Source: Flavobacterium collinsii
GTDB lineage: Bacteria > Bacteroidota > Bacteroidia > Flavobacteriales > Flavobacteriaceae
Length of the DNA stretch: 64,000 nucleotides
Assembly (NCBI RefSeq): GCF_902804485.1
Contig: NZ_CADCST010000098.1
Span: forward strand, 62,001 to 126,000
Direction: 5' to 3'
The notes beneath the pieces were generated by a model. That model was not told where the DNA came from and made no database searches. It saw only the letters and a program-made list of their open reading frames with translations. The position numbers were made by a program, and so were the translations under genes. Positions 34,831 to 43,920 of this stretch are shown in pieces (the stretch's first letter is position 1; the number at the start of each line of letters is the position of its first letter).

Positions 34831-37053
34831 ATGATAGAAATAGATATTGAAAAAGAAAATAAAGCAATTGCGCAAGAGTATAAAGAGTTACTTCGAATCA
34901 GTTATCAGACTTTAAGCCCAACCGACAAAAAACTTATCCGTAAAGCATTTGATGTTGCTGTTGATGCACACAAAGAACAAAGACGTAAATCTGGTGAGGC
35001 GTATATCTTTCATCCTATTGCAGTTGCAAAAATAGTTGCCTCCGAAATTGGTTTGGGAGCGACCTCTATTGCTGCGGCCTTGTTGCATGATGTTGTTGAA
35101 GACACCCCTTTAACTGTGGAAGATATTGAGCGTTTGTTCAATCCGAAAGTAGCCCAATTGGTAGAAGGCTTAACCAAGATTTCATTGGTTCAGAGGGACC
35201 TGAATGCCTCTATGCAGGCAGAGAATTTCCGAAAAATGATTTTGACACTGAACGATGACGTTCGTGTTATTCTGATCAAACTGGCCGATCGTTTGCACAA
35301 TATGCAAACTATGGACTCTATGGCGGAATACAAACAAACTAAAATCGCCTCAGAAACACTTTATATTTATGCTCCCCTTGCCCATCGTCTCGGACTTTAT
35401 AATATTAAAACCAAACTCGAAGATTTAGGTTTAAAATATACCGAGCCGGCTGTTTACAATGATATCGTAAGCAAAATCAGAGAAACAAAAGAAGAACAGG
35501 ATGCTTACATCAAAGACATTTCGGATGTTTTGAAAAAATCCTTAGACAGTGAAGGCATTGATTATGTAATTAAGGGACGTCCAAAATCTATTTATTCGAT
35601 TCGCCGTAAAATGCGGGCTCAAAATGTGAGTTTTGACGAAGTGTATGATAAATTTGCTTTAAGAATCGTTTACAAATCAGATCAGCATGATGAAAAATTC
35701 GTAGCCTGGAAAATCTATTCCATTGTTACCGACCATTACAGACCAAGCCCGAGTCGTTTGCGTGACTGGATCTCCTCTCCAAAATCAACCGGTTACGAAG
35801 CTTTACACATTACTGTGATGGGGCCAAAAGGCCGTTGGGTTGAAGTACAAGTTCGAAGCGAACGTATGGATGAAATAGCAGAAAAAGGATATGCAGCACA
35901 TTACAAATACAAAAACGGCGCAACCGAAGAAAGTGGTTTGGATGTTTGGCTGAATTTACTTCGAGAAGCATTAGAAAATCAGGAAACCAATGCGGTAGAT
36001 TTTGTAGAAGATTTTAAAATGAATTTATATTCAAAAGAAATCTTTGTCTTTACACCAAAAGGAGAAATCAAATCATTGCCAAAAGGGGCCACATCACTTG
36101 ATTTTGCTTTTAGCATACACTCTGAAATTGGAATTAAAACCCGAGGAACACGCGTCAATGGACGATTAGTACCTTTGAATCACGAATTAAAAAGTGGCGA
36201 TCAGGTTGAAGTTATAACCTCTGCCAATCAAAAACCAACTGTAAACTGGTTGGAATACGTGACAACTTCGCGCGCGAAAACCAAAATTAAGAATGTTCTG
36301 AACGAGAACACCAAAAAAATCGCCGAAGAAGGAAAAGAACTGCTTACCAGAAAACTGAAACACCTAAAAATCACTATCAATGAGCAGGTCATTAATGAAT
36401 TAGTTAACTTTTTCAAGCTTAAAACCAGTTTAGATTTATTTTACAGAGTTGGTATTGGTGCGATCGAAAATCAGCAGTTAAAAGATTACGCAGCACAAAA
36501 GAGCAATACGTTTATCAATTTCTTTAAAAATAAAATTAAACGAAACAAAGACAATACCGCTTCTGAGGACATTCACAAACCAGTCATCAGCAGTAACTAT
36601 GACATGCTGGTTTTTGGAACGGAACATGATAAACTCGATTACAAACTCTCACAATGCTGTAACCCAATTCCGGGAGATGACGTTTTTGGTTTTGTAACCA
36701 TCAATGAAGGGATCAAAGTTCACAAAAAAGACTGTCCGAACGCGATTGGCATGCAATCCAATTATGCGTACCGTATTATGAGCGCCAAATGGATCGATTC
36801 TTCTCAGGAAGAATTCAAAGCCATTATCAACATAACAGGAATGGATGTTTTAGGACTTACCAATCAATTGACCAGAGTTATTTCGAACAACATGAGTGTA
36901 AATATTCAGAGTATTTCGTTAAGTACAGATGCCGGAATTTTTCATGGACAGATTGCTGTTATCGTTCAAAACAACACCATTTTGAAAAAAATGATCAATG
37001 CCATTAAAAAAATTGACGGAGTTGATAAAGTAACAAGAGAATACAGAACTTAA
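34831..37053 (+). CDS. rel: Bifunctional (p)ppGpp synthetase/hydrolase Rel
   Basis: The 740-residue protein has all Rel/SpoT parts. The HD hydrolase has His86-Asp87 in ALLHDVVEDT and later ILIKLADRLHNMQT. The synthetase domain has GRPKSIYSIRRKM and STGYEALHITVMGPKGR. A TGS domain (IFVFTPKGEIKSLP) and a C-terminal ACT domain follow. It makes and degrades the stringent-response alarmone on or near ribosomes. Both catalytic sites look intact. ATG 34831 (MIEIDIEKEN) is preferred over an upstream in-frame TTG five codons earlier. Confidence 0.96.
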   Translation: MIEIDIEKENKAIAQEYKELLRISYQTLSPTDKKLIRKAFDVAVDAHKEQRRKSGEAYIFHPIAVAKIVASEIGLGATSIAAALLHDVVEDTPLTVEDIERLFNPKVAQLVEGLTKISLVQRDLNASMQAENFRKMILTLNDDVRVILIKLADRLHNMQTMDSMAEYKQTKIASETLYIYAPLAHRLGLYNIKTKLEDLGLKYTEPAVYNDIVSKIRETKEEQDAYIKDISDVLKKSLDSEGIDYVIKGRPKSIYSIRRKMRAQNVSFDEVYDKFALRIVYKSDQHDEKFVAWKIYSIVTDHYRPSPSRLRDWISSPKSTGYEALHITVMGPKGRWVEVQVRSERMDEIAEKGYAAHYKYKNGATEESGLDVWLNLLREALENQETNAVDFVEDFKMNLYSKEIFVFTPKGEIKSLPKGATSLDFAFSIHSEIGIKTRGTRVNGRLVPLNHELKSGDQVEVITSANQKPTVNWLEYVTTSRAKTKIKNVLNENTKKIAEEGKELLTRKLKHLKITINEQVINELVNFFKLKTSLDLFYRVGIGAIENQQLKDYAAQKSNTFINFFKNKIKRNKDNTASEDIHKPVISSNYDMLVFGTEHDKLDYKLSQCCNPIPGDDVFGFVTINEGIKVHKKDCPNAIGMQSNYAYRIMSAKWIDSSQEEFKAIINITGMDVLGLTNQLTRVISNNMSVNIQSISLSTDAGIFHGQIAVIVQNNTILKKMINAIKKIDGVDKVTREYRT

Positions 37054-37084
37054 TTCCAAATAGAATCGAATCTGATTTTTTTAT

Positions 37085-37627
37085 ATGAAAAATGATATAC
37101 TGAAAATTCCACAGATACATTTAAATGAAAACGGCGAGCTTATTATCACTGCTTCCGATTCTTCGTCTAAATATGATTTTGATTTTTTTCAGGGAAAATC
37201 AGACATCTTAAATAAAAAATTAAAACAAAGGCTTTCAAACTGTACAGAATGGATCGAATTTTCCTCCACTCAGGAAATGTACAAAATCCTGCACGGAATT
37301 GGCAATATTGATAATTTTCTTGCCACTTTTGACGGAAAGCCTTTCGAAGGCATGACCGTTAGATTATTTAATCCTGAAACCCGATTGTGGAGTATTTATT
37401 GGTCAGATTCAAATACCGGAATATTAGACAAACCCGTAATAGGTTCTTTCGAAAACAAAGTCGGTCACTTCTTCTCTAAAGATATTTACGAAGGTAAAAA
37501 AGTTTTTCAGGTATTCCGTTGGGATGCAAGAGACGAAAATAATCCGGTTTGGAGTCAGGCCATGTCTGAAGATTCCGGAAAATCATGGGAATGGAATTGG
37601 TACATGTACATGACAAAAAGGAAGTAA
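37085..37627 (+). CDS. Conserved hypothetical protein, DUF1579-like beta fold
   Basis: The 180 residues lack a signal peptide. The order DFDFFQGKSDILNKKLKQRL, then a TEWIEFSST strand, MTVRLFNPETRLWSIYWSDS, GHFFSKDIYEGKKVFQVFRW and WEWNWYMYMTKRK is the pattern of small beta-barrel proteins related to DUF1579, which measure or bind small hydrophobic ligands. No catalytic residues are evident. It follows rel by 31 bases and may be co-transcribed, though a functional link is not visible. The next gene is the Fur-like regulator with its own promoter. Confidence 0.7.
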   Translation: MKNDILKIPQIHLNENGELIITASDSSSKYDFDFFQGKSDILNKKLKQRLSNCTEWIEFSSTQEMYKILHGIGNIDNFLATFDGKPFEGMTVRLFNPETRLWSIYWSDSNTGILDKPVIGSFENKVGHFFSKDIYEGKKVFQVFRWDARDENNPVWSQAMSEDSGKSWEWNWYMYMTKRK

Positions 37628-37795
37628 AAAATGTTAGTATTTTCATAAATAAAAACAATTATGTTAATTATGTTCACTCTATTTTTTTAAATTTATCATT
37701 ACAAACACCTGTAATTGATACTTTATTATGGATCGAATACAAATTAAAACGTTAAACTTTAAACCCGAAACTTTTATTCATTAAAAATAAAAAAT

Positions 37796-37803
37796 TACCT
37801 TTG
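37796..37803 (+). promoter_or_regulatory. Candidate -7 promoter box, near-leaderless, for the Fur-like gene
   Basis: TACCTTTG matches TAnnTTTG and ends only six bases before ATG 37810, so transcription would begin at or next to the start codon. This also argues against an in-frame TTG at 37801, which lies inside the box. Confidence 0.55.
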
Positions 37804-37809
37804 CCGGAT

Positions 37810-38268
37810 ATGACACTCATTTCAACTGACAACACTAGAAATCAAGAAATTGTAAAAAATGTTTTTACAATGTATCTTGAGCAAAAAGGGCATCGCAAAA
37901 CTCCTGAGCGTTATGCTATACTTCAGGAAATTTACGATAGCGAAGAACATTTTGATATAGAAAACTTATATATCAAAATGAAAAACAAGAACTATCGTGT
38001 GAGTAGAGCTACATTGTACAACACAATAGAGCTATTGTTAGACTGCGCTTTGGTTAGAAAACATCAATTTGGACAAAATCAAGCTTACTACGAAAAATCA
38101 TATTTTGATAAACAGCATGATCATATTATCATGACGGATTCCGGTGAGGTAATTGAATTTTGTGATCCAAGAATTCAAACCATCAAAAAGACAATCGAAG
38201 AAATATTTGATATTGAAATTACAAATCATTCTTTGTATTTCTACGGAAACAAAAAGCAAAAACAATAA
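37810..38268 (+). CDS. Fur-family transcriptional regulator
   Basis: The 152-residue protein has a Fur winged helix (KGHRKTPERYAILQEIY, then NYRVSRATLYNTIELLLDCALV) and a dimerisation domain with the metal-ligand stretch YFDKQHDHII. The usual structural zinc C-x-x-C that should follow is MTDS here (108-111), and the C-terminal C-x-x-C is also missing. Only Cys118 of EFCDP remains in that region. It probably still senses a metal or peroxide through His103, Asp104 and His105. It precedes purA by 95 bases. Start ATG 37810, not the TTG inside the promoter box. Confidence 0.88.
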   Translation: MTLISTDNTRNQEIVKNVFTMYLEQKGHRKTPERYAILQEIYDSEEHFDIENLYIKMKNKNYRVSRATLYNTIELLLDCALVRKHQFGQNQAYYEKSYFDKQHDHIIMTDSGEVIEFCDPRIQTIKKTIEEIFDIEITNHSLYFYGNKKQKQ

Positions 38269-38363
38269 TTCCGAAAGGCATTATTCAAAAAATATAAAAA
38301 AGAAAATTAACTACATTAATCAGTAGGGCAACTCGGATTGCCTCAACGCAAATTAAAAATAGA

Positions 38364-39635
38364 ATGACCGTAGATTTATTACTAGGATTACAATGGGGAG
38401 ATGAAGGTAAAGGAAAAATTGTTGACGTTCTTACCTCAAATTATGATATTATTGCACGTTTTCAAGGAGGACCAAATGCAGGACACACATTAGAATTTGA
38501 CGGAATTAAACACGTACTTAGAACCATTCCTTCTGGAATTTTTCATAAAAAATCAGTAAACATCATTGGTAATGGTGTTGTAATAGATCCGGTAGTTTTT
38601 CAAAAAGAAATTGAAGGTTTAGAGAAATTTAACCTTGACATCAAAAGCAAACTGATCATTTCAAGAAAAGCACATTTAATTTTACCAACACACCGTTTAT
38701 TAGATGCCGCATCTGAAGCATCAAAAGGGAAAGCAAAAATTGGCTCTACCCTTAAAGGAATTGGACCAACTTATATGGACAAAACCGGAAGAAACGGATT
38801 ACGTGTTGGAGATATCGAATTAGAAGATTTCAAAGATCGTTACAGAGCACTAGCTGACAAACACGAGGCTATGATTGCTTTTTATGATGTAGCTATTCAA
38901 TACAACCTTACTGAACTTGAAAAAGAATTCTTTGAAGCCATTGAAGAATTAAAGAAATTAGATTTCATTGACAGTGAAGAATACATGTACCAAGCTCAAA
39001 AAGCAGGTAAATCAATCTTATGTGAAGGAGCTCAAGGTTCTTTATTAGATGTTGATTTCGGAACTTATCCATTTGTAACTTCATCAAACACTACAGCTGC
39101 CGGAGCTTGTACCGGTTTAGGAATTGCTCCTAACAAAATCAAAGAAGTATACGGAATTTTCAAGGCTTATGTTACACGTGTAGGTAGCGGCCCATTCCCT
39201 ACTGAACTTTTTGACGAAGTGGGTGCAACAATGGCAAAAGTTGGAAACGAATTTGGTTCTGTTACAGGAAGACAAAGACGTTGTGGATGGCTGGATTTAG
39301 TAGCTTTAAAATATGCCGTACAAGTAAATGGAGTAACTCAATTAATGATGATGAAAGGTGACGTTCTTTCTGGATTTGAAACTTTAAAAGTTTGTACAGA
39401 ATACAACTACAAAGGACAAAACATTTCTCACTTTCCTTATAACATTGAGCCGGAAAACGTGACTCCTGTTTATAAAGAATTTAAAGGATGGCAAGCTGAC
39501 TTAACTGGAATGACATCTTACGATCAATTGCCAATCGAGCTAAAAGAATATATTGAGTTTATTGAAGCAGAAGTTGGAGTGCCAATCAAAATTGTATCGG
39601 TTGGACCAGACAGAAAGCAAACAATAACAAAATAA
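38364..39635 (+). CDS. purA: Adenylosuccinate synthetase
   Basis: The 423-residue enzyme joins IMP and aspartate with GTP, the first step from IMP to AMP. The P-loop-like start LLLGLQWGDEGKGKIVD carries the catalytic Asp and Lys. Later motifs are GGPNAGHTL with the catalytic His, IGPTYMDKTGRNG, GAQGSLLDVDFGTYPFVTSSNT, and TGRQRRCGWLDLVALKYA. Length and order are normal. The leader region includes a short hairpin (GGCAA-CTCGGA-TTGCC at about 38325-38340) of unknown meaning. A strong terminator follows. Confidence 0.97.
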   Translation: MTVDLLLGLQWGDEGKGKIVDVLTSNYDIIARFQGGPNAGHTLEFDGIKHVLRTIPSGIFHKKSVNIIGNGVVIDPVVFQKEIEGLEKFNLDIKSKLIISRKAHLILPTHRLLDAASEASKGKAKIGSTLKGIGPTYMDKTGRNGLRVGDIELEDFKDRYRALADKHEAMIAFYDVAIQYNLTELEKEFFEAIEELKKLDFIDSEEYMYQAQKAGKSILCEGAQGSLLDVDFGTYPFVTSSNTTAAGACTGLGIAPNKIKEVYGIFKAYVTRVGSGPFPTELFDEVGATMAKVGNEFGSVTGRQRRCGWLDLVALKYAVQVNGVTQLMMMKGDVLSGFETLKVCTEYNYKGQNISHFPYNIEPENVTPVYKEFKGWQADLTGMTSYDQLPIELKEYIEFIEAEVGVPIKIVSVGPDRKQTITK

Positions 39636-39642
39636 TATCTCT

Positions 39643-39671
39643 AAACGCTCTGATAACCAGAGCGTTTTTTT
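39643..39671 (+). terminator. Intrinsic terminator of purA
   Basis: AAACGCTCTG-ATAAC-CAGAGCGTTT forms a perfect 10-bp stem continued by a T-run, eight bases after the purA stop. Confidence 0.92.
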
Positions 39672-39687
39672 ATACAAAACATTTCTA

Positions 39688-40272
39688 ATGATGAAAAATC
39701 CGAAAATTAAAGTTACCGAAACTCAGTTATTATCAGACAATTGGTACATACTAAACAAGGTAACTTTTGACTACGAAATGAAAGATGGTAAAATAGAATC
39801 TCATATTCGTGAAGTGTATGATCGCGGAAACGGAGCAGCTATTTTACTTTATAATACCGCTAAGAAAACTGTTATTCTAACAAGACAATTTCGCTTGCCA
39901 ACTTATCTAAACGGCAATAAAACCGGAATGATGATCGAAGTCTGTGCAGGTCTTTTGGATCAGGACCATCCGGAACAAGCGATTATTCGCGAGACTGAAG
40001 AAGAAACCGGGTATCGTTTGCAAAAAGTAGAAAAAGTGATCGAAACCTACATGTCACCGGGATCTGTAACCGAAATTTTATACCTGTTTATCGGAGAATA
40101 CAACGAAACAATGAAGGTAAACGACGGTGGCGGATTAGACGCGGAACAAGAAAACATAGAGGTTTTGGAATACACCTTTGATCAGGCCTATGCCATGATT
40201 CAATCCGGCGAAATTACAGATGCAAAAACTATTTTATTGTTACAGCATGCGAAAATAAAAGGTTTGATTTAA
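39688..40272 (+). CDS. nudK: Nudix hydrolase, GDP-mannose pyrophosphatase NudK-like
   Basis: The 194-residue protein closely follows E. coli NudK: an ILSDN-like start (LLSDNWYILNKVTFDY), REVYDRGNGAAILLYN, VILTRQFRLPTYLNGN, then the Nudix region GLLDQDHPEQAIIRETEEETGY and YMSPGSVTEILYLF. NudK-type enzymes hydrolyse GDP-mannose and related nucleotide sugars with magnesium. The Nudix helix REx-EEE residues are intact, while the first position after GLLDxD is His rather than Glu. It is dimeric by family. The second ATG, one codon in, is an alternative start. Confidence 0.92.
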   Translation: MMKNPKIKVTETQLLSDNWYILNKVTFDYEMKDGKIESHIREVYDRGNGAAILLYNTAKKTVILTRQFRLPTYLNGNKTGMMIEVCAGLLDQDHPEQAIIRETEEETGYRLQKVEKVIETYMSPGSVTEILYLFIGEYNETMKVNDGGGLDAEQENIEVLEYTFDQAYAMIQSGEITDAKTILLLQHAKIKGLI

Positions 40273-40311
40273 GATTTTTTGAGTATTTTAGATCAAACTA
40301 AAATCTATTAA

Positions 40312-41805
40312 ATGCTCTATTTTAAAACATTACTTTTTCTGATTTTTCCTTGTCTGCTCTTTTCACAAAATGAAAAATGGCCTGCTGCAAAACTAAAACA
40401 GGATTTATCGACTTTTAAGGAAATTAGAGAAAAAGCCAATTCAGGAGTTTATAAATACCGAACCAAAAAACAGATCGACAGTATTTATTCGTGGGCATTT
40501 TCAGAATTAAAAAAACCTAAATCGCTACTGGATTTCTACAAAATTGTCCTCAAAATCACTGATTTTGAAGGCAGCGTACACAATAACACCACTCTTCCCG
40601 ATGAATTTCAAAAAAAATATATGTCGGGAAAAGTTTTCTTTCCGTATCCCGTAAAACTACTCAGCAATAAAATAATTGTCAATTTTCAGAATTCCGAAAT
40701 TCCTATTGGATCTCAAATTCATAAAATCAACGGTATTAAAATCGAGAAAATAATCTCTCGTTTCTACAAATACTACACGACGGACGGTTATAACATTTCG
40801 GGGAAATCAATCGGAATCAGTGCTTCATTCGGAAGGTATTTCGAATTGGAATACGGCCCAAAAGAGCATTTCCTGGTCGAATATTCACTCCCCGACCAAA
40901 CTCAAAAACAATCCAAAACTATAGCCGCTGTTTCGAACGATCAAAGAAAAGAAAACTTTAAAAACCGACATTCTTTACCTATTGACAGCCTGTTCTATGG
41001 AGAAATTAAAAACAAATACACTTTCAAACTCACGGCTCCAAATACAGCGTTACTTTCTATACCCACTTTTGCAATTGGAATGAATGCAAAAGACAAAGAG
41101 CATATTGTTTATAAAAAGTATCTCGACAGCTGTTTTCAACTTCTCTCTCTGCATCCGGAAATCAAAAATTTAATAGTCGATGTTCGAAGTAATGGAGGTG
41201 GAAGCGATCCTAACGACCTTGTCGCTTTTTCTTATCTGACACAAAAACCGTATCGAGAAAATACATCGGCATTTATTAATTTTCAAAAAATTCCATACCC
41301 GCAGTATTTTATCTATCAAGAAACAGAACCACAGAAAAAGCTCGAAGAACTCCATGAATTTGAAGCCGAACTTAAAGAAGAATACCCTGAACTGAAAGGG
41401 CAACAGTACCAGCAAGATCCTAAATTCAATCGTTTGTTACAACCCGATAAAAACAGCTTTAAAGGACAGATCTATCTGTTAATAAGCCCCAGAATAGCCT
41501 CTGCAGGATCACTCTTTGCTTCTTTAGTCGCAGGCCATACCGACGCTATAATTATTGGTGAAGAAACAATGGGCGGTTATTATGGTCATAACGGACACAC
41601 ACCCGTGGAATACGAACTTCCGAACACAAAGATAAAAACACAATTTTCGATCGTTAACCTCGAACAGGATGCCCCTAAAAAACCCAACCAGATTTTTGGC
41701 AGAGGTGTAATTCCCGATCATGAAGTCATACAAACCATTGATGACTTTGTACAAAATAAGGACACGCCGTTTGAATATACTTTGAAATTAATTGATCAGA
41801 AATAA
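40312..41805 (+). CDS. Secreted S41-family peptidase-like protein
   Basis: The 497-residue protein has a signal peptide (TLLFLIFPCLLFSQ). A central PDZ-like stretch (IGSQIHKINGIKIEKI) and a C-terminal S41/tail-specific protease domain follow. In that domain LIVDVRSNGGGSDP is followed by ISPRIASAGSLFASLVAG with the probable nucleophile serine, and by IIIGEETMGG. A partner lysine is not obvious, so activity is uncertain. It is probably periplasmic or surface-exposed. The alpha/beta hydrolase gene starts directly after its stop (TAA-ATG), a clear operon pair. Confidence 0.82.
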   Translation: MLYFKTLLFLIFPCLLFSQNEKWPAAKLKQDLSTFKEIREKANSGVYKYRTKKQIDSIYSWAFSELKKPKSLLDFYKIVLKITDFEGSVHNNTTLPDEFQKKYMSGKVFFPYPVKLLSNKIIVNFQNSEIPIGSQIHKINGIKIEKIISRFYKYYTTDGYNISGKSIGISASFGRYFELEYGPKEHFLVEYSLPDQTQKQSKTIAAVSNDQRKENFKNRHSLPIDSLFYGEIKNKYTFKLTAPNTALLSIPTFAIGMNAKDKEHIVYKKYLDSCFQLLSLHPEIKNLIVDVRSNGGGSDPNDLVAFSYLTQKPYRENTSAFINFQKIPYPQYFIYQETEPQKKLEELHEFEAELKEEYPELKGQQYQQDPKFNRLLQPDKNSFKGQIYLLISPRIASAGSLFASLVAGHTDAIIIGEETMGGYYGHNGHTPVEYELPNTKIKTQFSIVNLEQDAPKKPNQIFGRGVIPDHEVIQTIDDFVQNKDTPFEYTLKLIDQK

Positions 41806-42747
41806 ATGAAATTGTTTAAGAATAAAATTTTAAGAATAGTACTATTCCTTTTTATACTCATGAATAGTATTGCTTTTTTTCATGCCTATAAATTTACTCA
41901 TTTCACAGAAAATAACGCCGTAAAAACTAAAAGTCCCGAAAAATTATCCCTAATTGACAAAGCAAAAACTCTATTCCTGGGAGTTAATAATCCTAAACCC
42001 AAAAACAATAAATTCCCAACCCAAAAATATCAGATTATAAACCTTAAAAGCAACAAGGAAATTGAATGCTGGTTTATCAAAAATAAGAAACCAAAAGGAA
42101 CTGTTATACTTTTTCATGGTTATGTAGGAGAAAAATCCTCAATGATTGAAAGATCAAATGAATTTATCAAATTAGGATTCAATACCGTTCTTGTTGATTT
42201 TATGGGAAGTGGAAATTCGGAAGGAAATCAAACTACAATTGGTTTTAAGGAGGCTAAGCAGGTAAAAACTTGTTTTGACTACGTTACCAGGACAGGAGAA
42301 CAAAATATTTATTTATTTGGGACTTCCATGGGAGCAGTTTCAATAATGAAATGTATTAATGATTCTAAAATAAATCCCAAAGGTATAATTATCGAATGTC
42401 CATTTGGATCAATGTATAAAACTGTCTGTGCCAGATTTAAAAAGATGAATGCACCCACATTTCCAATGGCAGGTTTATTAGTGTTTTGGGGCGGCTTACA
42501 AAATGGCTTTTGGGGATTTAGCCACAATCCCGCAGAATATGCAAAAAATATTTCCTGTCCGGTTTTATTACTTTACGGAGAAAAAGATAAAAGCGTAAGC
42601 AGAGAAGAAATAAATGTGATTTATAAAAATTTAAAAGGTCAAAAAAGAATTAATATCTATAAAGCAACCGGACATGAAAATTATCTCATTAAAAATAAAA
42701 TTCAATGGACAAAGGATGTCACAGGATTTATAAAATCGATACAGTGA
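41806..42747 (+). CDS. Alpha/beta hydrolase with N-terminal membrane anchor
   Basis: The 313 residues start with a hydrophobic helix (10-24, IVLFLFILMNSIAFFHAY) that could anchor the protein. The hydrolase core follows: oxyanion HG in ILFHGYVGEKSSM, nucleophile elbow GTSMGA, acid in LYGEKDKSV and histidine in ATGHENYL. This is the Ser-Asp-His set of BAAT/Bem46-like hydrolases. Substrate unknown. It is translationally adjacent to the S41-like gene with no gap. The 95-base spacer to the next gene holds no clear site. Confidence 0.85.
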   Translation: MKLFKNKILRIVLFLFILMNSIAFFHAYKFTHFTENNAVKTKSPEKLSLIDKAKTLFLGVNNPKPKNNKFPTQKYQIINLKSNKEIECWFIKNKKPKGTVILFHGYVGEKSSMIERSNEFIKLGFNTVLVDFMGSGNSEGNQTTIGFKEAKQVKTCFDYVTRTGEQNIYLFGTSMGAVSIMKCINDSKINPKGIIIECPFGSMYKTVCARFKKMNAPTFPMAGLLVFWGGLQNGFWGFSHNPAEYAKNISCPVLLLYGEKDKSVSREEINVIYKNLKGQKRINIYKATGHENYLIKNKIQWTKDVTGFIKSIQ

Positions 42748-42842
42748 AAAATTGTAAATGAAAATCCAACAAACTATTCAGGTAATTGTATAAACGATTT
42801 GGCTGGTAATCAAATAACTTTACGAGTATAAAAAATACAATT

Positions 42843-43724
42843 ATGAGAAAGTTACGATACCCCTTAAGTATTTTACTACTGGTCGTTTTGGTTCTAATAA
42901 GTTCTTGTAAAAAGAATGAAGCAACCGAAACAAAGGGCAAAGTAAAGCCTAAAAAAACGATCGAACGCACAAAACCGAAATCCGTTTCCTATCATTTTGA
43001 AAACACAAAAGAATGGCTTAAAACCAATGCCTCCGACAGCAGCAAACTCCGCATTGCATACGCCATAAATCGAACTGATCGAAAGAATTTTGTCAAAATG
43101 GACTCTGTTATTATTCCTAGTGATTTTACAGGCGATTTGGTTTATTATCTCCCGTTTCCAACTCATATCGTCGCTTTAGAAGAAGTTTCGAAAGTGATTC
43201 TTTTCTCCTATCCTGCTCAGACATTTGCTGCTTATGAGAATGGAGAATTAATGTTCGCAGGCCCAACCAATATGGGACGAAAAAAAGATCCCACACCAAC
43301 CGGATTGTTCTTTACCAACTGGAAAGCTGAAAAAACAACCAGCACATTTAATGATGAATGGGACTTAAAATGGAATTTTAACATCGAAAATAAACTGGGA
43401 GTTGGCTTCCATCAATATGATTTACCGGGATATCCTGCCTCGCATTCTTGTTTGAGATTACAGGAAAACGATGCCAAAGATCTTTACAAATGGGCTGACG
43501 AATGGATTTTAAAGGACCGCGAAAATGTAAAAGTAAAAGGAACTCCGGTCATCGTTTTTGGAAGTTATCCTTTTGACGCACCAAAACCCTGGTATGCATT
43601 AGTAAAAAATCCTAAGGCACTGGATTTATCAGAATCAGAAATAAAAACCCAAACCCAGTCCTTTATACAGGAGATTTTAGAAAATCAAAAGCTTAGAGAA
43701 GCCGAACCAAATCCTACACTCTAA
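42843..43724 (+). CDS. L,D-transpeptidase (YkuD) lipoprotein
   Basis: The 293-residue protein has a lipoprotein signal (hydrophobic 8-19, lipobox LISSC with Cys22). A lysine- and threonine-rich linker and a YkuD domain follow (VILFSYPAQTFAAYENGELMFAGP, MGRKKDPTPTGLFFTNW). The catalytic motif reads FHQYDLPGYPASHSCLRL with the nucleophile Cys, but SHSC replaces the usual SHGC. Such enzymes crosslink peptidoglycan or anchor proteins to it from the periplasm. It is monocistronic with a good terminator. Confidence 0.87.
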   Translation: MRKLRYPLSILLLVVLVLISSCKKNEATETKGKVKPKKTIERTKPKSVSYHFENTKEWLKTNASDSSKLRIAYAINRTDRKNFVKMDSVIIPSDFTGDLVYYLPFPTHIVALEEVSKVILFSYPAQTFAAYENGELMFAGPTNMGRKKDPTPTGLFFTNWKAEKTTSTFNDEWDLKWNFNIENKLGVGFHQYDLPGYPASHSCLRLQENDAKDLYKWADEWILKDRENVKVKGTPVIVFGSYPFDAPKPWYALVKNPKALDLSESEIKTQTQSFIQEILENQKLREAEPNPTL

Positions 43725-43752
43725 CTCGATTTATAAAAAAGCATATTATTAC

Positions 43753-43797
43753 AATCAGTCAAAACCTCCTCATAAAAGGTTCTGACTGATTTTTTTT
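43753..43797 (+). terminator. Intrinsic terminator of the L,D-transpeptidase gene
   Basis: AATCAGTCAAAACCT pairs with AGGTTCTGACTGATT (15 bp, one mismatch, 9-nt loop), followed by a run of T. Confidence 0.9.
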
Positions 43798-43865
43798 ATA
43801 AAATTGCGCCCCCACTGAGCCTCTGAACCTTTGCACCTTTGCATCTTTAAAAACTATTTAGTACT

Positions 43866-43902
43866 TAAATGAATAAACGTTCATTTATTATTTATATATT
43901 TG
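43866..43902 (+). promoter_or_regulatory. Operator-like palindrome and -7 box before the TetX-like gene
   Basis: TAAATGAA-TAAACG-TTCATTTA at 43866-43887 is a perfect 8-bp inverted repeat with a 6-base spacer, the form of many TetR-family operators. It ends 7 bases before TATATTTG at 43895-43902, a perfect -7 box, where a bound repressor would block transcription. The box lies 18 bases before the ATG. A CTTTGCACCTTTG word array (43814-43852) precedes it. Confidence 0.6.
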
Positions 43903-43920
43903 TTCCCTAATTCACAAGAC

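Noticed and set aside
38325..38341. Short hairpin GGCAA-CTCGGA-TTGCC before purA as a riboswitch
   Set aside because: A single 5-bp stem is too small, and I see none of the conserved core of known purine riboswitches.
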